From positions 51,525 to 115,524 of the forward strand of contig NJFT01000123.1 of the NCBI GenBank assembly GCA_002221725.1: DNA of 64,000 nt, read 5' to 3'. This DNA comes from Scedosporium boydii (lineage: Eukaryota > Ascomycota > Sordariomycetes > Microascales > Microascaceae). Below, in pieces: positions 44,501 to 55,127 of the stretch; positions within the stretch are counted from its first letter, which is position 1, and every line of letters starts with the position of its first letter. The notes beneath the pieces are model-generated. The model did no database searches. It saw only the letters and a list, made by a program, of their open reading frames with translations, and was not told the DNA's origin. The translations under genes and the position numbers were made by a program.

Positions 44501-47059
44501 CTAGTCTGGTTGAAACAAAACCAAGAACGCCTCGAAGGCCACCTCGATGGCATGTCGAAGCGGCTACGTGCGCTTAGGGACAAGATGTGGTACGTCACCG
44601 ACGTGCACAACTCGGCGCCCTACGAGCACAGCCGCAACATTTGCGTGGCCCTGAAAACTATGGGCCTGCCGCGGCGATGGCGGATGAAGGCCAACAACGC
44701 CCGGGGCTCCAGCGCGACGACGTACATCTACCGGACAGAATCGCAGATCATGGAGCTCCTCGCGGCGACCGAAGAACAGGGCGGCCCTAACAAGTTGAGC
44801 GACGATCAAGCAGAAAAGACGATGAGGTGGCTGCAGCAGTATGGAATTGAGTCTTGGTTCTGCCGGGGCGAGGAGCGCATCCACCGATTCTGTCTTGAGG
44901 TGGACAACTGTATTGGTAAGCTGACTGGGGAGAGTATGGTCGATGCGCCGGTTCTCTGGTCTAGTGAATTATTTTTGCGGGATAGGAAGATCCTCGAAAG
45001 TAATAAGGGTGCCACGGGACGCGATAGGGACTCCTTCTGGGGCGGAGATGATACCTCTAGCATCCTCTCGGATTCTGAGAGGAGGTTCGGCACTGGAACC
45101 CGACCATTAACGACCCTGCGGGATCTACGCAACCTATCAGGTTTCAATTCGAGCCAGCAATCGTTTGACTCGTCACGATTCAGCTTCTCGCGAGTCAGTG
45201 CTAATCTGTCGGATATCCTTGACGGCCAGGATTATTTCGGCGCTTCCTCACCGGTGCATACCATTGACCCTTCGACCACATTCTGGTCGCCGTTCCAGTC
45301 GACTATGTCTCCGAGCAACGCAACGTCCCGGGCACACTCTCCGACCTCTAGTGTCACCAATCTCTCTAGTACATTTTCCCATCAATACCACAATCCCTTG
45401 CCATCTATTACTAGTCATTCCACCGGCACCGGCAGACCAGGGACTGCGACCTCTTCGAACGAGACAGTGTATCAACAGCGGCTATCCGAGGAGAAGTCGA
45501 AGTTCTTGGCGGAGCTTCGACAGACGCTCACGAGTCTCTTGCTGTCCGATCTCGGAAACTTGGTGTTTGTGCGAGGTTCCGAGACAGACGCTTGGTTCGA
45601 TGATCTTGGCCAACAATGTATCGACTTGCAAGAGTCGACAGACAGAAAAGCGAGGAGGGCTGCGGCAGCGGCTGCTGCAGCTGCTGCCAATTCTTCGGCA
45701 GCTTCTACTCCGTCTTCGAAGAAGGATAAATCAGCCGGACCATCCCCGCGGCCCAGGGTTATCGAAAAGAAGAAGAGCTTCGGTAATTTACGAGGAGCGG
45801 GCGAGACATCTGGAAGTGGAAAGACCGGAAGTGAAAGCACTGGCACGGAGACCTTGCCAAGGCAAGTTCAAGCTGCTCAAAGTCAAGGACACGAGAGCTC
45901 CACGGCAAGCGCGAGCGACACACTTACCGCGCGGAGCGGGACGTCTAACCGGGGTGGTGGACCTGACTTCCCATACAAGAAAGCATATCAGAGGCTCCTG
46001 CGCATGTTCGCCATCCACCCCAACCCTTACGTGAAGCTTAATACTCTTCACGAGCTCAAGCATCTCATTCTATCATCCCTGACCTTGGGCGGCTCCAAGA
46101 GAAGTCGGCTTGCCTTGGCGCGCTCAGAGCTACAAGCGGCTGCGGCCGCGGCAATGGAGGAGCAAGGAGTGCGGCAGATCCCGCTCGAAGATGCTATTGA
46201 CAACATGAAGGAGAGAAGATCGCAGTCGACGATTCAACCGGCGGGAGCCACCTCGTCCGCCGGAGGACAATTTAGTAGTACCGGTTTAGACGGCAAGGGA
46301 TCTACGGCCGCCAACGGGGTTAGTATGGATTCAGTGGTGATGGAGGTGTTACTATCACTCTTTAAAGACGCCGGGATCCGACCAAAGACGCTGTTCCGCG
46401 ACCTGCAGTTTATCGCCGCCTTTGTGCCGCCTTCTGTCCTAGACAAGACGGACCGTGGCAAGTCGTTCTGGGACGCCGGCATCGCCGCGATGCGGCTGAA
46501 GCAAGAAGTTTGTCAGACCATGATCAAAGTGAGCGACAACGTAGTGGAGCACTACACGAGCAAGCGCAAGCAGGCGGCCGACACGCTCACGTCAAAGAGC
46601 GACGGATCGGAGCAGCCGACCTCGTCGGCATCCCCTCCGCCCATCACGAGCAAATACACGCTCGCCGACGCCGTGAGGATGGTGATCATCACGGCCAAGG
46701 AGGGCCACGCGGCCTCGCAGCGCGAGCTGGGCCTCTTCTATCTCTCGCATCCGGAACTCATCGACCGCGTGACGATGCCGCTGTCCAAGCCGCGCGAGGT
46801 GTTCAAGCAGGCCATCATGGAGAAGTACGGCGGCGGTACAGGCAGGGGCGGGTCCGGTGTGAGATCGCACCCCGGCGACAGGGAGAGGGCGAGGGCGTCG
46901 GGTGGCGGGGCGCAGCACGGGGGTGGGGATGAGGGCGCTGGCGAGGATGTGCGGAGTGATCCGGCGCTGATGTGCGTTGCGTGGCATTGGATGCAGACGG
47001 CGGATCAGGGAGGTGATAAGATTGCCATGGACTTTATACGGCAGCAGGGTTTGGTGTAA
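41501..47059 (+). CDS. Giant uncharacterised protein with RasGAP-like stretch and Sel1-like C-terminus
   Basis: One unbroken frame of 1852 residues. The first 150 residues are Pro/Ser/Thr-rich and disordered. From about 170 a helical region begins (LVRLSKYQERKRANTRIRLQ). Residues about 360-600 include a block resembling the C-terminal part of RasGAP domains, notably FLLRAVIHPESHGMM near 534-548; the arginine finger is not obvious. Then come disordered linkers with Asn/Ser runs, an acidic patch (DPDDDPDEDES), a helical region (about 945-1170), a run of about ten Ala and Ser-rich segments. The C-terminus (about 1715-1852) has Sel1/TPR-like helices: AKEGHAASQRELGLFYLSH and CVAWHWMQTADQGGDKIA. 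Sel1-like repeats often scaffold complexes. The architecture suggests a large signalling or trafficking scaffold, but no specific function can be given. The start is the first ATG of the frame; an upstream exon is possible. Confidence 0.8.
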   Translation: MPVEPTDASNSGPQAARSPTPPLIDDTLGAVDAPRRSQPRFGSRSPSRAPSDTITATAAPPSTTRRSDDGSKRPLSLQPPTPSTTSWRPIIAQPAIPPRPSTPPSQEPPMPAETPDSVPDDHDRENAPPSLASTLLPDLSLYTNPDPVPDNDTTTLEELAHLVRLSKYQERKRANTRIRLQRSLISAALSARLTRCGEMAHRNLVDCFRTDDKKTFATLYNAIHDVRKSCDELRRYTLLEPEMDSLNSSAFNSAENLSATNNPVPDPGAPSSLVPFLNDISASAREVFMNFLTQIRANQDFLAARLCSLSSSELTALTSFHQGLEPIESVLPSHLSRPPAPRGNTSTANRNPAHTTNTIGRLLSFQRHDPLSALIHTCFANSAGPDSAEDRRRTQIWAAACSRLISEAKSGLEPFLLSVLNTWSSMRDWSGRSNMEWYLMKILEDGAFLLARAEDQHGTRFHISGWAREGNTAAEDFYQRAVGDLFAVVDDDDATGIPEGFLELGNEIIKQLDPQLADSTRRFLVCKWLFQTFLLRAVIHPESHGMMAEYHITEYGRQKILWQVAMRAMQYVAEFSSWTKKAPLSIPSKIQMHIENIFNKLRGSRSYTPAAKLLPARSVTSLRETVEVHPYLVISPADLLTMVNALYPEQRPQSRASSSFRSGAPSISGFSTISQPVSIASRNNTGNNNNNSNNISSSFDTASVLSNSVSSVMSDAASSREPSSLDQRTGTPLRYTPPVADPLNSNRTSTYEDDGYRLRLALHEMSQALGLEVMNGSCHPCAERWAVLFISSDGSRLSSQMTFDPDDDPDEDESSSTTDTDEDDDEEGLELDKEYSQLRDSIIKLVQDYEIPRTMAPEGSRTQLSNRATGIKKYRHKNKIITSENSTRSRNPYYQRSESTDAQASSLEADGAAGPLGNSEAEDQESSTLVAMLKAASSQSKAQSDFVSAHLYWKTLQQLSSLKSPSLRQNGFAHLLNIFSWGPKDSIRRSAAAIEDYDAWLVWLKQNQERLEGHLDGMSKRLRALRDKMWYVTDVHNSAPYEHSRNICVALKTMGLPRRWRMKANNARGSSATTYIYRTESQIMELLAATEEQGGPNKLSDDQAEKTMRWLQQYGIESWFCRGEERIHRFCLEVDNCIGKLTGESMVDAPVLWSSELFLRDRKILESNKGATGRDRDSFWGGDDTSSILSDSERRFGTGTRPLTTLRDLRNLSGFNSSQQSFDSSRFSFSRVSANLSDILDGQDYFGASSPVHTIDPSTTFWSPFQSTMSPSNATSRAHSPTSSVTNLSSTFSHQYHNPLPSITSHSTGTGRPGTATSSNETVYQQRLSEEKSKFLAELRQTLTSLLLSDLGNLVFVRGSETDAWFDDLGQQCIDLQESTDRKARRAAAAAAAAAANSSAASTPSSKKDKSAGPSPRPRVIEKKKSFGNLRGAGETSGSGKTGSESTGTETLPRQVQAAQSQGHESSTASASDTLTARSGTSNRGGGPDFPYKKAYQRLLRMFAIHPNPYVKLNTLHELKHLILSSLTLGGSKRSRLALARSELQAAAAAAMEEQGVRQIPLEDAIDNMKERRSQSTIQPAGATSSAGGQFSSTGLDGKGSTAANGVSMDSVVMEVLLSLFKDAGIRPKTLFRDLQFIAAFVPPSVLDKTDRGKSFWDAGIAAMRLKQEVCQTMIKVSDNVVEHYTSKRKQAADTLTSKSDGSEQPTSSASPPPITSKYTLADAVRMVIITAKEGHAASQRELGLFYLSHPELIDRVTMPLSKPREVFKQAIMEKYGGGTGRGGSGVRSHPGDRERARASGGGAQHGGGDEGAGEDVRSDPALMCVAWHWMQTADQGGDKIAMDFIRQQGLV

Positions 47060-49773
47060 GTGGTAGTAATGGGGCATAGAGGCTGGGCCCATTTCTGTGT
47101 TCTTGTTTTTTTGCTTTCTGTTTCCTTCCCTTTTTTCCTACTTCATTTTTGCATGTCTTGTTCAGCATTATCATATACCATGGTCGTTCTACTTGGCTAG
47201 ACGAAGGATCTGGAACGGTTCTTTGTGGGATTGATTCAGCGCAGGTTGCTACAGGTCGAGTGACATTTTCAGTAAGTTGCGGCTTAGCACGGTCTTGATA
47301 CCCGCCTTTGTTTCTCTCTTTTTTTTTTCTTGTTCTATCATCTAAAGGGTCGTTTCTGCCCTCATACCTCGCTTTTTAGTGATATCTCACTCGCATGTTG
47401 CCGGCTCTGCTTTGTCGTTAAGTTTTGGTTTTGATTCAGTTTTACAGGGTATGGATGATCTCTTCGGTTTAAACACTTCGCTGGATACCGGTCAACATAG
47501 AGAGATACCGCGGTTCGGGTCGTATTTAGGGTTAGGGGTCTATCTATGCAGGATTTGTACGTTTCTTGGTCTTCATAGCGTGTGGCTCTTCATGAATGAA
47601 AATTTTGTTTGGTATATTTTCAAAGTGTTTTTCGTCCGATCTTCCACAATACCCTCAGCACGGAGAGATTCACACCAGACTTCAGCCAAGCCGCCATCGA
47701 CAGGCACAGATTTGCCGTTTGTCCACCATCCTGAGTCAGGTGCTTGAGGCAGTGCACTGAGATGCAGCCGTCGGCCGCGCTAATGCCAACTGCGGAATTA
47801 GCACAGACATCCAGAACCCCTCGAAGAATCGCGATTCCGCACCAGTCTGTGGAGAAAGTCGGGGTGGAACCCCAGCGATGGTCTCATTTAATCCTTTGGG
47901 TCCAAGCCTTTCTCAAATGCCCCAGCACACTGCAGATCGAGGACCTATCCCAACCAGGAACCAGAGCACGTTTCCAGGCTTCAAGATCTCTCGGCCTTCG
48001 GCCCAGCACACTCTCTCTGATTTCCCCATCAGACAGGCGATCTTGGGAGTATTTCCCTTCGCCAAGAACACTAGCCAGGCACTCGACGAAGCACATTAAT
48101 ATGCTCGGGCGGTTAAGCGCGCTCTGAAAACTATGGAAGTCGGCTTGGCCCAAATCTGCAAGGAAACATCAATTGATCACACTTACACCCGATCCTTCTA
48201 TCCTTGCGCAATGGTGTGGCTGGACGAGTCCCAACAAAGCATTTGACGCTTGTTTTCCAAGGTCCAAGGGCCTCGAGGATCAGCAGGCCCATATCACACT
48301 CCTCGACTTTTTTTTTTTTTTTTTTTTTTCTTCCATTGGGGAAGCTCTCCCGAGCTATTTTATTCTATTCGACTCTGGGATTGTGGGTATTCAACGCTAT
48401 CATATTGAATTCATGGCTCGACTAAGGAGCGAGAGTCATGGATTCACAACAGGTTGAGCTAGAGCATTGTAAGGATTCAACGTGAAGACAGCATTGGTGG
48501 TTAGGGTAGGGCCAATTGATGCTAGTAATAGCTCGGGGGCTCGTTGAACACCCTTTGTTGAAGTTTATTCGAGTGCGACCGCGATCGTGATCATCTTGGA
48601 CAGACAGAGGAGTGTCTGTGTGACCACATCCCTCAGCCACAATCCCTACTGCCCATATCATCACGTCTACAACTACTTGTACCTTGGTACAAGATCTGTT
48701 TTCTTCCGAGTCGTTCGGGTTGGTTCCTAATCCACGAAGTAGACCCGATCTACAGTTCTACAAGTACTTTGACACCATCATCGAAGATGAGGAGATGAGA
48801 AGACGGGAAAACAATGGTGAAGACCATGGAAGCCGAGAGGAGTGGGAACAACCCTTGAGGCCCAGACAATTAAGACGCGGTGGAATGTGGATGGGTCGCT
48901 TGCCATAGCCTCCAAAGTCAGCTCAGCTCGGGTAGGTCGGCGATCGTCCATGACATCAACATATCCGGGAGATCTTGGAAGTCTAGGGTGCTTCTGTTGT
49001 CCAATGTACTATTTTAGCGTAGTGTCTTGCTCGCCCCACGGAAATATCGAGGTAACCATCCAGAAAATCCGGTTCCCGAGGATTTCGATGGACCCTTGGT
49101 TCTTTCATACATAGTTCAGACGGTTTGAGACAACAAGACAAGGACTCCACTAATACGCTCAGCTTTATCAATTGATCAATCTCCGCCCCAAGTCCCCGGA
49201 CAATCTAAAATTAACTCTAGCTCTAGCCCTGTTTTGCCTGGCTGACTGGGAAGCCTAACATCAACAAGATGACAGCGGGAAGGGTTGCAGGAGGCGCAGG
49301 CGAGTAGCACGATTTGATTGATGCGTTGACGGATCCAGGGCGTCCGCATGGGGTCGGGCGGGTGGGAGATTCACCGTCGTCTTTCCTTCCACCGACGCCG
49401 AGGCAGTGAAGAGAGACAAGCATCGACCAAGAAATGAAGCTTGCATCAATGTGAGGCCATGCCCACTGGTTCCATTTGATATCTCGCGATCTTCAGCATC
49501 ACCTTATTAGCACCCTCATTTTTTTGTAAATAAATAGGAACGCTTAACCACGCGCCACCAATTTCCTCCCCTCCACCTTGAATTGTGTAGAGAATATGTG
49601 CCTTATTTTCCGCTAGCTCTTTTGCGTTAAGCTATATAGTCCAACTGGTTCCCAGGATTCCCGGTTCTCTCGCTCCCCAGCTCGGGTCCTAGAGGAGTTA
49701 CAGAGTTATCGAGGACACTACTCATTTTCTGGACATCGCCTCTCGTCGCAGTCCCCCAGCACTCTCGCCAAAG
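47060..49773. other. Gene-poor 2.7-kb spacer with a 22-T tract
   Basis: Between two + strand genes. A 22-bp T run lies at 48308-48329. Remaining ORFs are short and unrelated to known families. No tRNA or transposon signal was seen. Confidence 0.5.
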
Positions 49774-52472
49774 ATGCGACGGCTTTCCAAAGACAAATCC
49801 CAAATCGACCCATCCCTGGCCAATCTCTCCCTCGAACAGCTCCTCGAGAGAACCTCCAGCAACAACCCGGCCGACACTCTCCCCGCTTACACCGTCGCGC
49901 CAAGCGCACCGCCAGCGCGCCTAACCCGTTCCCCTCCCCTGCCCGTCAGCATCACGGCGGCCTTTGATTCGCTCCAGCTGAGCAACGAACCGCCCGTCTT
50001 CCCTACGGCGGAAACGTGCCTCGCGCACCTCAAACTGCTGTATGCTTTTCGGAACCTAAAGGACGATGTCGGGTTTTCGGATGGGCTGTGGGGCATCAAA
50101 GATCCCGACCCGGCTTTTGGGGTTCCGGATGCGAGGCTTCTAAGTAGGCTGAGGGAGAAGAGGTGGGCAATTTTCCTCGCTAGGGCTGTGGATCGGTATG
50201 AGGCTTGGTGGAAGAGTTTTGGGGGGAGGCCGTTGACAATGACGGATATGGAGGCTAAGGATAGTGCTGCCTATAAGTGGTTTCCCACTGATGGGGATTC
50301 GGCAAGATTACGGTGGGACGAGGTGATGATGATTCCTCTGGGTAGGCTTTTCTATTGTCTTTTCATTTTTTCTCCCCCCCTCGTTTGATCTTGCGCGCGT
50401 TGTCTGTTAACATATCCGGGCACAGATGTCCTCATGGTCTGGCACACGCACATGCTCAATCCTCGAAGCTATCTCGAAGACTGCATGCGCGCCGGCCTCC
50501 GCAGCCTCTGGTTCTCCGGCCTACCATGGAAAATGGTCAACGAGGCCATCGACACGGACTTCAACTACCGCGTCTCCGACGAAGCCAAGAGGCTATGGAC
50601 GGCCCGAACGGGTCGACAGTGGGACAATGCCTACGACCCCATGGTCAAGGTCATCCAGTGTCCCGCCTGCAACGGCCTCTGCCACGTCCCCTGGACCTCC
50701 TGGCCCGAGGGCCTCCAAGAACCGGCGGACGTGCACTTCGAGGGGAAAGGCTACGGCGACGGCATGCTGTTCATGTGGTGTCCCAACACCGCTTGCAGCC
50801 TAGCCCTCACCAAGGACCGTCTCTCCCTCGGCAGGTTCATCAACGACGTCAAGAACTTGGTCCTGTACCAGATCGCCATGCCCGGCACGCAGCTCGACCT
50901 CCAAACCGGGGTGCCTACCGTCGGTGAGCCGACGAAGCCGGCGCTGCACGCATTTCCCAACTATCTCATTCGCGACTCTCTCCGCACGCCGCTCCTGGAA
51001 CTCTTCCGCCCTCCAGGGATGGGGTGGGACTCGCGAGACCAGCCGCAGGATCTAGATCCCGTCAGGGAGATATTCGGGAAGAGCCTGGATGATAAGACCA
51101 ATATTGCGCGCATCGCTGGGACTCAGACTAGCAAGTTTTTCCTCCCGAAACAGGGCAGGATGGCGATTCGGAAGATGCTCAGCAGGTATAACGGGAATTG
51201 CTCGATATTTGCCCTGGACCTCGTCAGCGCTGTGCTGAGGCAGGGAATCTTTATCGACAAGATGCACAAGGTTGGTCTTTACCCCTTTCTGACAATGTAG
51301 TCGCATAGGAGTTTTCTTGTTCCTCTACTTTCTTTCTCTAACATACTATTGTGTTAGATCGACTGGCTACACAGCCCATCAGCTAGGGCCACCATGGAAC
51401 GCCTCATCGTCAAATACAACCGCTTCCTCACTATCATGGCCCGCAACCGCAACACCCTCGCCGTGCCGACCCTCGACATCGACCTCGCGTGGCACACGGC
51501 CCAGCTGAGCCCCAGCACATACTACGCCTACACGGTTCCCAAGTGCCTCAAGTTTGTCAACCACGACGACAAGATCGAGACGTCGGTGTTGCAGGGCGGC
51601 TTCGAGTGGACGTCGAAGGTTTACCAAAAGAAATACGGTGAGGTGTATTCCGAGTGTACGTGCTGGTACTGCGAGACGTTGAGGGTTGGGCATATCTCGT
51701 CCATTGGTAGTACATTGGGGATGTCGGGGCAGGAGAGGAGTGAGTTTTTCTTTTTCCTCTTTTTCTTCTTTTTGTATTTTTTTTTCTCGAGGGAAAGAAA
51801 AACTAACATTATACCCTCTCTTAAAAATAGTCGCCGAGAACTTCCACCAGTCTGGTGCAGCGCGATTCTGCCCTTCGGACAACTCGGCACACATCTCGGC
51901 GCACAACTCGGTGCAGACAGCTGTCTCGGCCGCTGCGCAAGAGAGGTTCAATAGGGAGCTAGCAAAGCAGTTCCTCAAGGCGCAGAAGCGAGCGCAGCAA
52001 AAGGGCCGGTCGATCCCGTCTAAGCGGGAGTACTACGACCACTGGGGGTAAGTAAATCAGTAAACCACTCTTCCTTCTGACCAGAAAATCCCCCAATCTG
52101 GTACACGCATCCTCTTCGATGGATGCAGGCAGATAGCGTAGGAAGGTGCTAATTTGAGATTGTAGGACTACGTATCTCTTGTACGGACCATACGTCTATC
52201 CCATGTACTTCTACCCACCGCTGTACTATGGGGGAAGTCCCGGGACGGCAAGCTCAGGCGGAGGATCGGGCGGCGGTGGTGGTTGCGCTGCCGGGACTTG
52301 TAGCGAGGGCGTGGCAGCCGGAGGGTGCAGTGGTCCCGGGGGTTGCGATGATGGAGGGGCACCATGTGGAAGCTGTGGAAGTGGCGGGGGCGGGGGCGGT
52401 GGTGACGGTGGTGGTGGTAGTGGTGGTGGTGATGGCGGCGGGTGCGGTGGATGTGGAGGATGCGGAGGTTAG
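49774..52472 (+). CDS. GRDP-like (DUF1399) protein with Cys/Gly-rich tail
   Basis: Five exons, 49774-50341, 50426-51270, 51358-51739, 51831-52047 and 52166-52472, all in frame, giving 772 residues. Each junction gives a coherent protein (IPLDVLMVWHTHMLNP; MHKIDWLHSP; GQERIAENFH; DHWGTTYLLYG). The family's paired W-H-T motifs are present at WHTHM (195-199) and DLAWHTAQLSP (513-523). A Cys pattern CPACNGLC and CTCWYCE could bind metal. The last ~85 residues are made almost only of Gly and Cys with some Ser and Asp, after Tyr-rich YVYPMYFYPPLYYGG. In plants GRDP proteins affect growth and stress responses; the biochemical role is unknown. The Gly/Cys tail and Tyr stretch suggest a self-associating or metal-binding end. 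Confidence 0.85.
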
Positions 52473-53349
52473 ATCAATATGGCAGAGGAGCTTTTGATTT
52501 ATGAGGATAGAGAGGAAGATTGATGGATTCTATTTCGACATTATTGTATCAACTGTTATAGCTCGCTTCTTTAGTCGTTTTCTTATATTCCTGTATATCG
52601 CCACGATTCAACGATTTAATGGTTTGACTTGATGTGTCGCCTGTTGCATATTGATTTGATGTTTTTCATTGCTATTGTTTTCTCTTCGACCCCGACAAGG
52701 AGCATCGAGTTTGGCCCCTCTGGAAAACGAAAACAAAAAACATCGGCGCCAACCAATCCACTGGGCCGGTGACAGGCAGTTGGCAGAGGGTTGACACTTG
52801 ACAAGCACAAAAGGGTAGCAGCTACCTACCTCTGTACCACTAATGACAAAGCTACTTATCAATTGCTTCGATCAAATGTTGTCACTTTCCCTTCTCCATT
52901 GGACAGACTAGGCAGCAGCAGGGTGCCTGAAGCTAAACTATCACCAGCATCATCACTATCGAAACCGTCAGCCCGAGACCAGCTCCATCTTAGTCTCATT
53001 CGAGATCCTCATCCAATCCTTCTATTTAAACACGCCTCTGCTCTTACACTTGAGAAATTTGTCTCGACCCCGACTGAATCATCCATTGATCCTTTCTTTC
53101 ACTGTTACCAACTCCCAACTTGGCGCAAAATCAATTCCCAATCGTCCGCCCCTGCTCCTTCCTACATACTAGTCGCAACCTCTCAATAACAACAATAACA
53201 ACAACAACAACACCTCATAATATCTCAAAACACCCGAGCTATTCTTCATTACAAAACCCATGATACCCTCCTTGACTTCCTAGATCCCCCCGATACCTCT
53301 GGCACTTTTCTTCTCCCCCGACAAGAAGAAGGAAAATAGATCGCCCATC
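52473..53349. other. Spacer and promoter of the F-box-like gene; CAA microsatellite
   Basis: An 877-bp spacer. The 3' part is pyrimidine-rich leader with a (CAA/TAA)n microsatellite at about 53188-53215. No other feature. Confidence 0.55.
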
Positions 53350-54696
53350 ATGGATGTCGACAACTCCATCCCCATCACAGCCTCAGACCCTCAGCATGAG
53401 TCCCACCTCATCCACGTCCTCAAGACAAAATTTCCCCTAGAGCTCCTCCTCCGTCTCACCGAGCTCATGGACACATCCTCTCTCCTCAACCTCCGACTAG
53501 CCTGCCACGACCTTGAGCGTGTCACCTTCTCCATATTCCGTAAACGCTTCTTCACCCACCGCGACGTCCGCTACAGCGCCAAGTCCCTGCGTCACCTAAG
53601 TGAAGCATCCTTGTCCTCGAGGCTCTCTCCCCCAACTGAGAGCATCCATTTCATTCCTGTACCCGTCCTCGACGATGACTATGCCGCCTTTGACATCGGC
53701 CTGGATCGGGACATGCTCGAAACTGCATTCTCCAACCTACCTAGTCTGCGCGCCATCACCATTCGCTTCGACGGCGCGGCGCGGCGTCTCTTCACCTTCG
53801 ACATTCGCATGTTCCGCGTCATCGTTGCGGCTCTCTCCAGAACAGGAACGACCCTTGAGGCCCTCAATCTTGACCAGAGCGGCGGCACTGGCGGGGGCCT
53901 CGCCATCAGCGGTCTCTTCATCCCAGAGTTCCTCCGCCGGAGCCTCTATCCACCCCTTCAGGACATCAAGCACCTCTCCCTCTCCCTCTTCCCAGACCAT
54001 CAGCCCAGGGACGCGCTCCTCACGCAATTTCTAGCCATCTTCCGCAACCTCGAGTTCCTTCGCCTCAACCTCGACCGCGGCAACCCTCACCTATCGTACA
54101 GGCTCATGCAAGCCATGTTCCGCCCCGCTCTCCCCAATTTATCCACCGTCAGGGAGCTACAACTCGGCAAGATGATGATCTCACCAGAGTCCATGGTCCG
54201 TATCATCAACGCATTCGCACCTTCCCTCACGGCTCTTGAATTATTCCGCATCGGCCTCTACATTAGCCGCGAGATCGCACCCGTTGATGACGACGACGAC
54301 GCGGTACCGCGATATTCGGAGCTCGCTGGAAATCCTCAGTGGAAATACGTCTTCACCCAGCTTGCCAAGAACCCTCATCTCGCAAAACTCACGCGCTTCA
54401 AAGCCGGTTACTTGACGGAGGGTGCCTCCAGGAGACACGTCTCCTTCCGCACCGAAGCATCAGAAGAGGGAAAGGAGTCACCAAGCGTTGCCGTTTGCGA
54501 GCATCACGGGTCCGACTTTTCTAAATTCGCGCGAGATGTTAGTGATAACGTCATCGTGCCGCCCCCAAGCCCCACCGGGTGGAACGGCTTCGATGAAGAG
54601 GATGAGGATGAGGATGAAGACGACGATGAGGATATGGACTTGCTCGACGGTGAAGACGAAGACGAGGATGAGGACGGCGAGGACGAAGGCGCGTGA
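53350..54696 (+). CDS. F-box-like protein with acidic C-terminus
   Basis: A single exon of 448 residues. Residues about 28-70 (FPLELLLRLTELMDTSSLLN, followed by a helix and FRKRFF) resemble an F-box, which would recruit Skp1 and make this a substrate receptor of an SCF ubiquitin ligase. Residues 100-340 have leucine-rich spacing (LPSLRAITIRFDG, LEFLRLNLDRG, VRELQLGKMMISPESM) as in LRR-type substrate domains. The C-terminus is a long run of Glu and Asp (about 410-446). The F-box is divergent, so an LRR-like scaffold is an alternative. The start has a good ATCATGG context. Targets cannot be predicted. Confidence 0.75.
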   Translation: MDVDNSIPITASDPQHESHLIHVLKTKFPLELLLRLTELMDTSSLLNLRLACHDLERVTFSIFRKRFFTHRDVRYSAKSLRHLSEASLSSRLSPPTESIHFIPVPVLDDDYAAFDIGLDRDMLETAFSNLPSLRAITIRFDGAARRLFTFDIRMFRVIVAALSRTGTTLEALNLDQSGGTGGGLAISGLFIPEFLRRSLYPPLQDIKHLSLSLFPDHQPRDALLTQFLAIFRNLEFLRLNLDRGNPHLSYRLMQAMFRPALPNLSTVRELQLGKMMISPESMVRIINAFAPSLTALELFRIGLYISREIAPVDDDDDAVPRYSELAGNPQWKYVFTQLAKNPHLAKLTRFKAGYLTEGASRRHVSFRTEASEEGKESPSVAVCEHHGSDFSKFARDVSDNVIVPPPSPTGWNGFDEEDEDEDEDDDEDMDLLDGEDEDEDEDGEDEGA

Positions 54697-55127
54697 TGAT
54701 TTCCAGGTTAATGACCCTCCTGATTGATAGACATGCGGGATAGTCAGCCCATCATGCTGTTGCGCCAGCTCATCATCGTCTTATATATTTTAAAGAAAAG
54801 GCCAAGCGAGAGGGAACCTCGGACTAGGCTGGTGTGGACACTGCATAATTGCCTAGGTTGGGCCGGCAGGATTGGCTCGGCCGATGAGTTGTTGTTCACT
54901 GAACATGTATATTATTTATACCCCTCAAACGATTTGAGAAAATCATCATGAGAGGAGAGGAAAATGCGCATTGGGATTTCGTGGAAAACCTATCAAGAGG
55001 GACAGAGAAGATGGAAATATACGCGCATGGCCCAAAATCTCATGCAAACGATCCCTCATACATACTGATCTGTCTACCCCCAGTCTCGTAAAAAGATCAA
55101 CCCCTATTACGATCCAACCTCTTACAT
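54697..55127. other. Convergent spacer
   Basis: 431 bp between the stops of the F-box-like gene (+) and the GMC gene (-). Should hold both 3' UTRs; no other feature seen. Confidence 0.6.

Noticed and set aside
45165..46034. 289-residue + strand ORF
   Set aside because: Shadow frame of the giant 1852-residue gene, Arg/Ser/Leu-rich with no domain.
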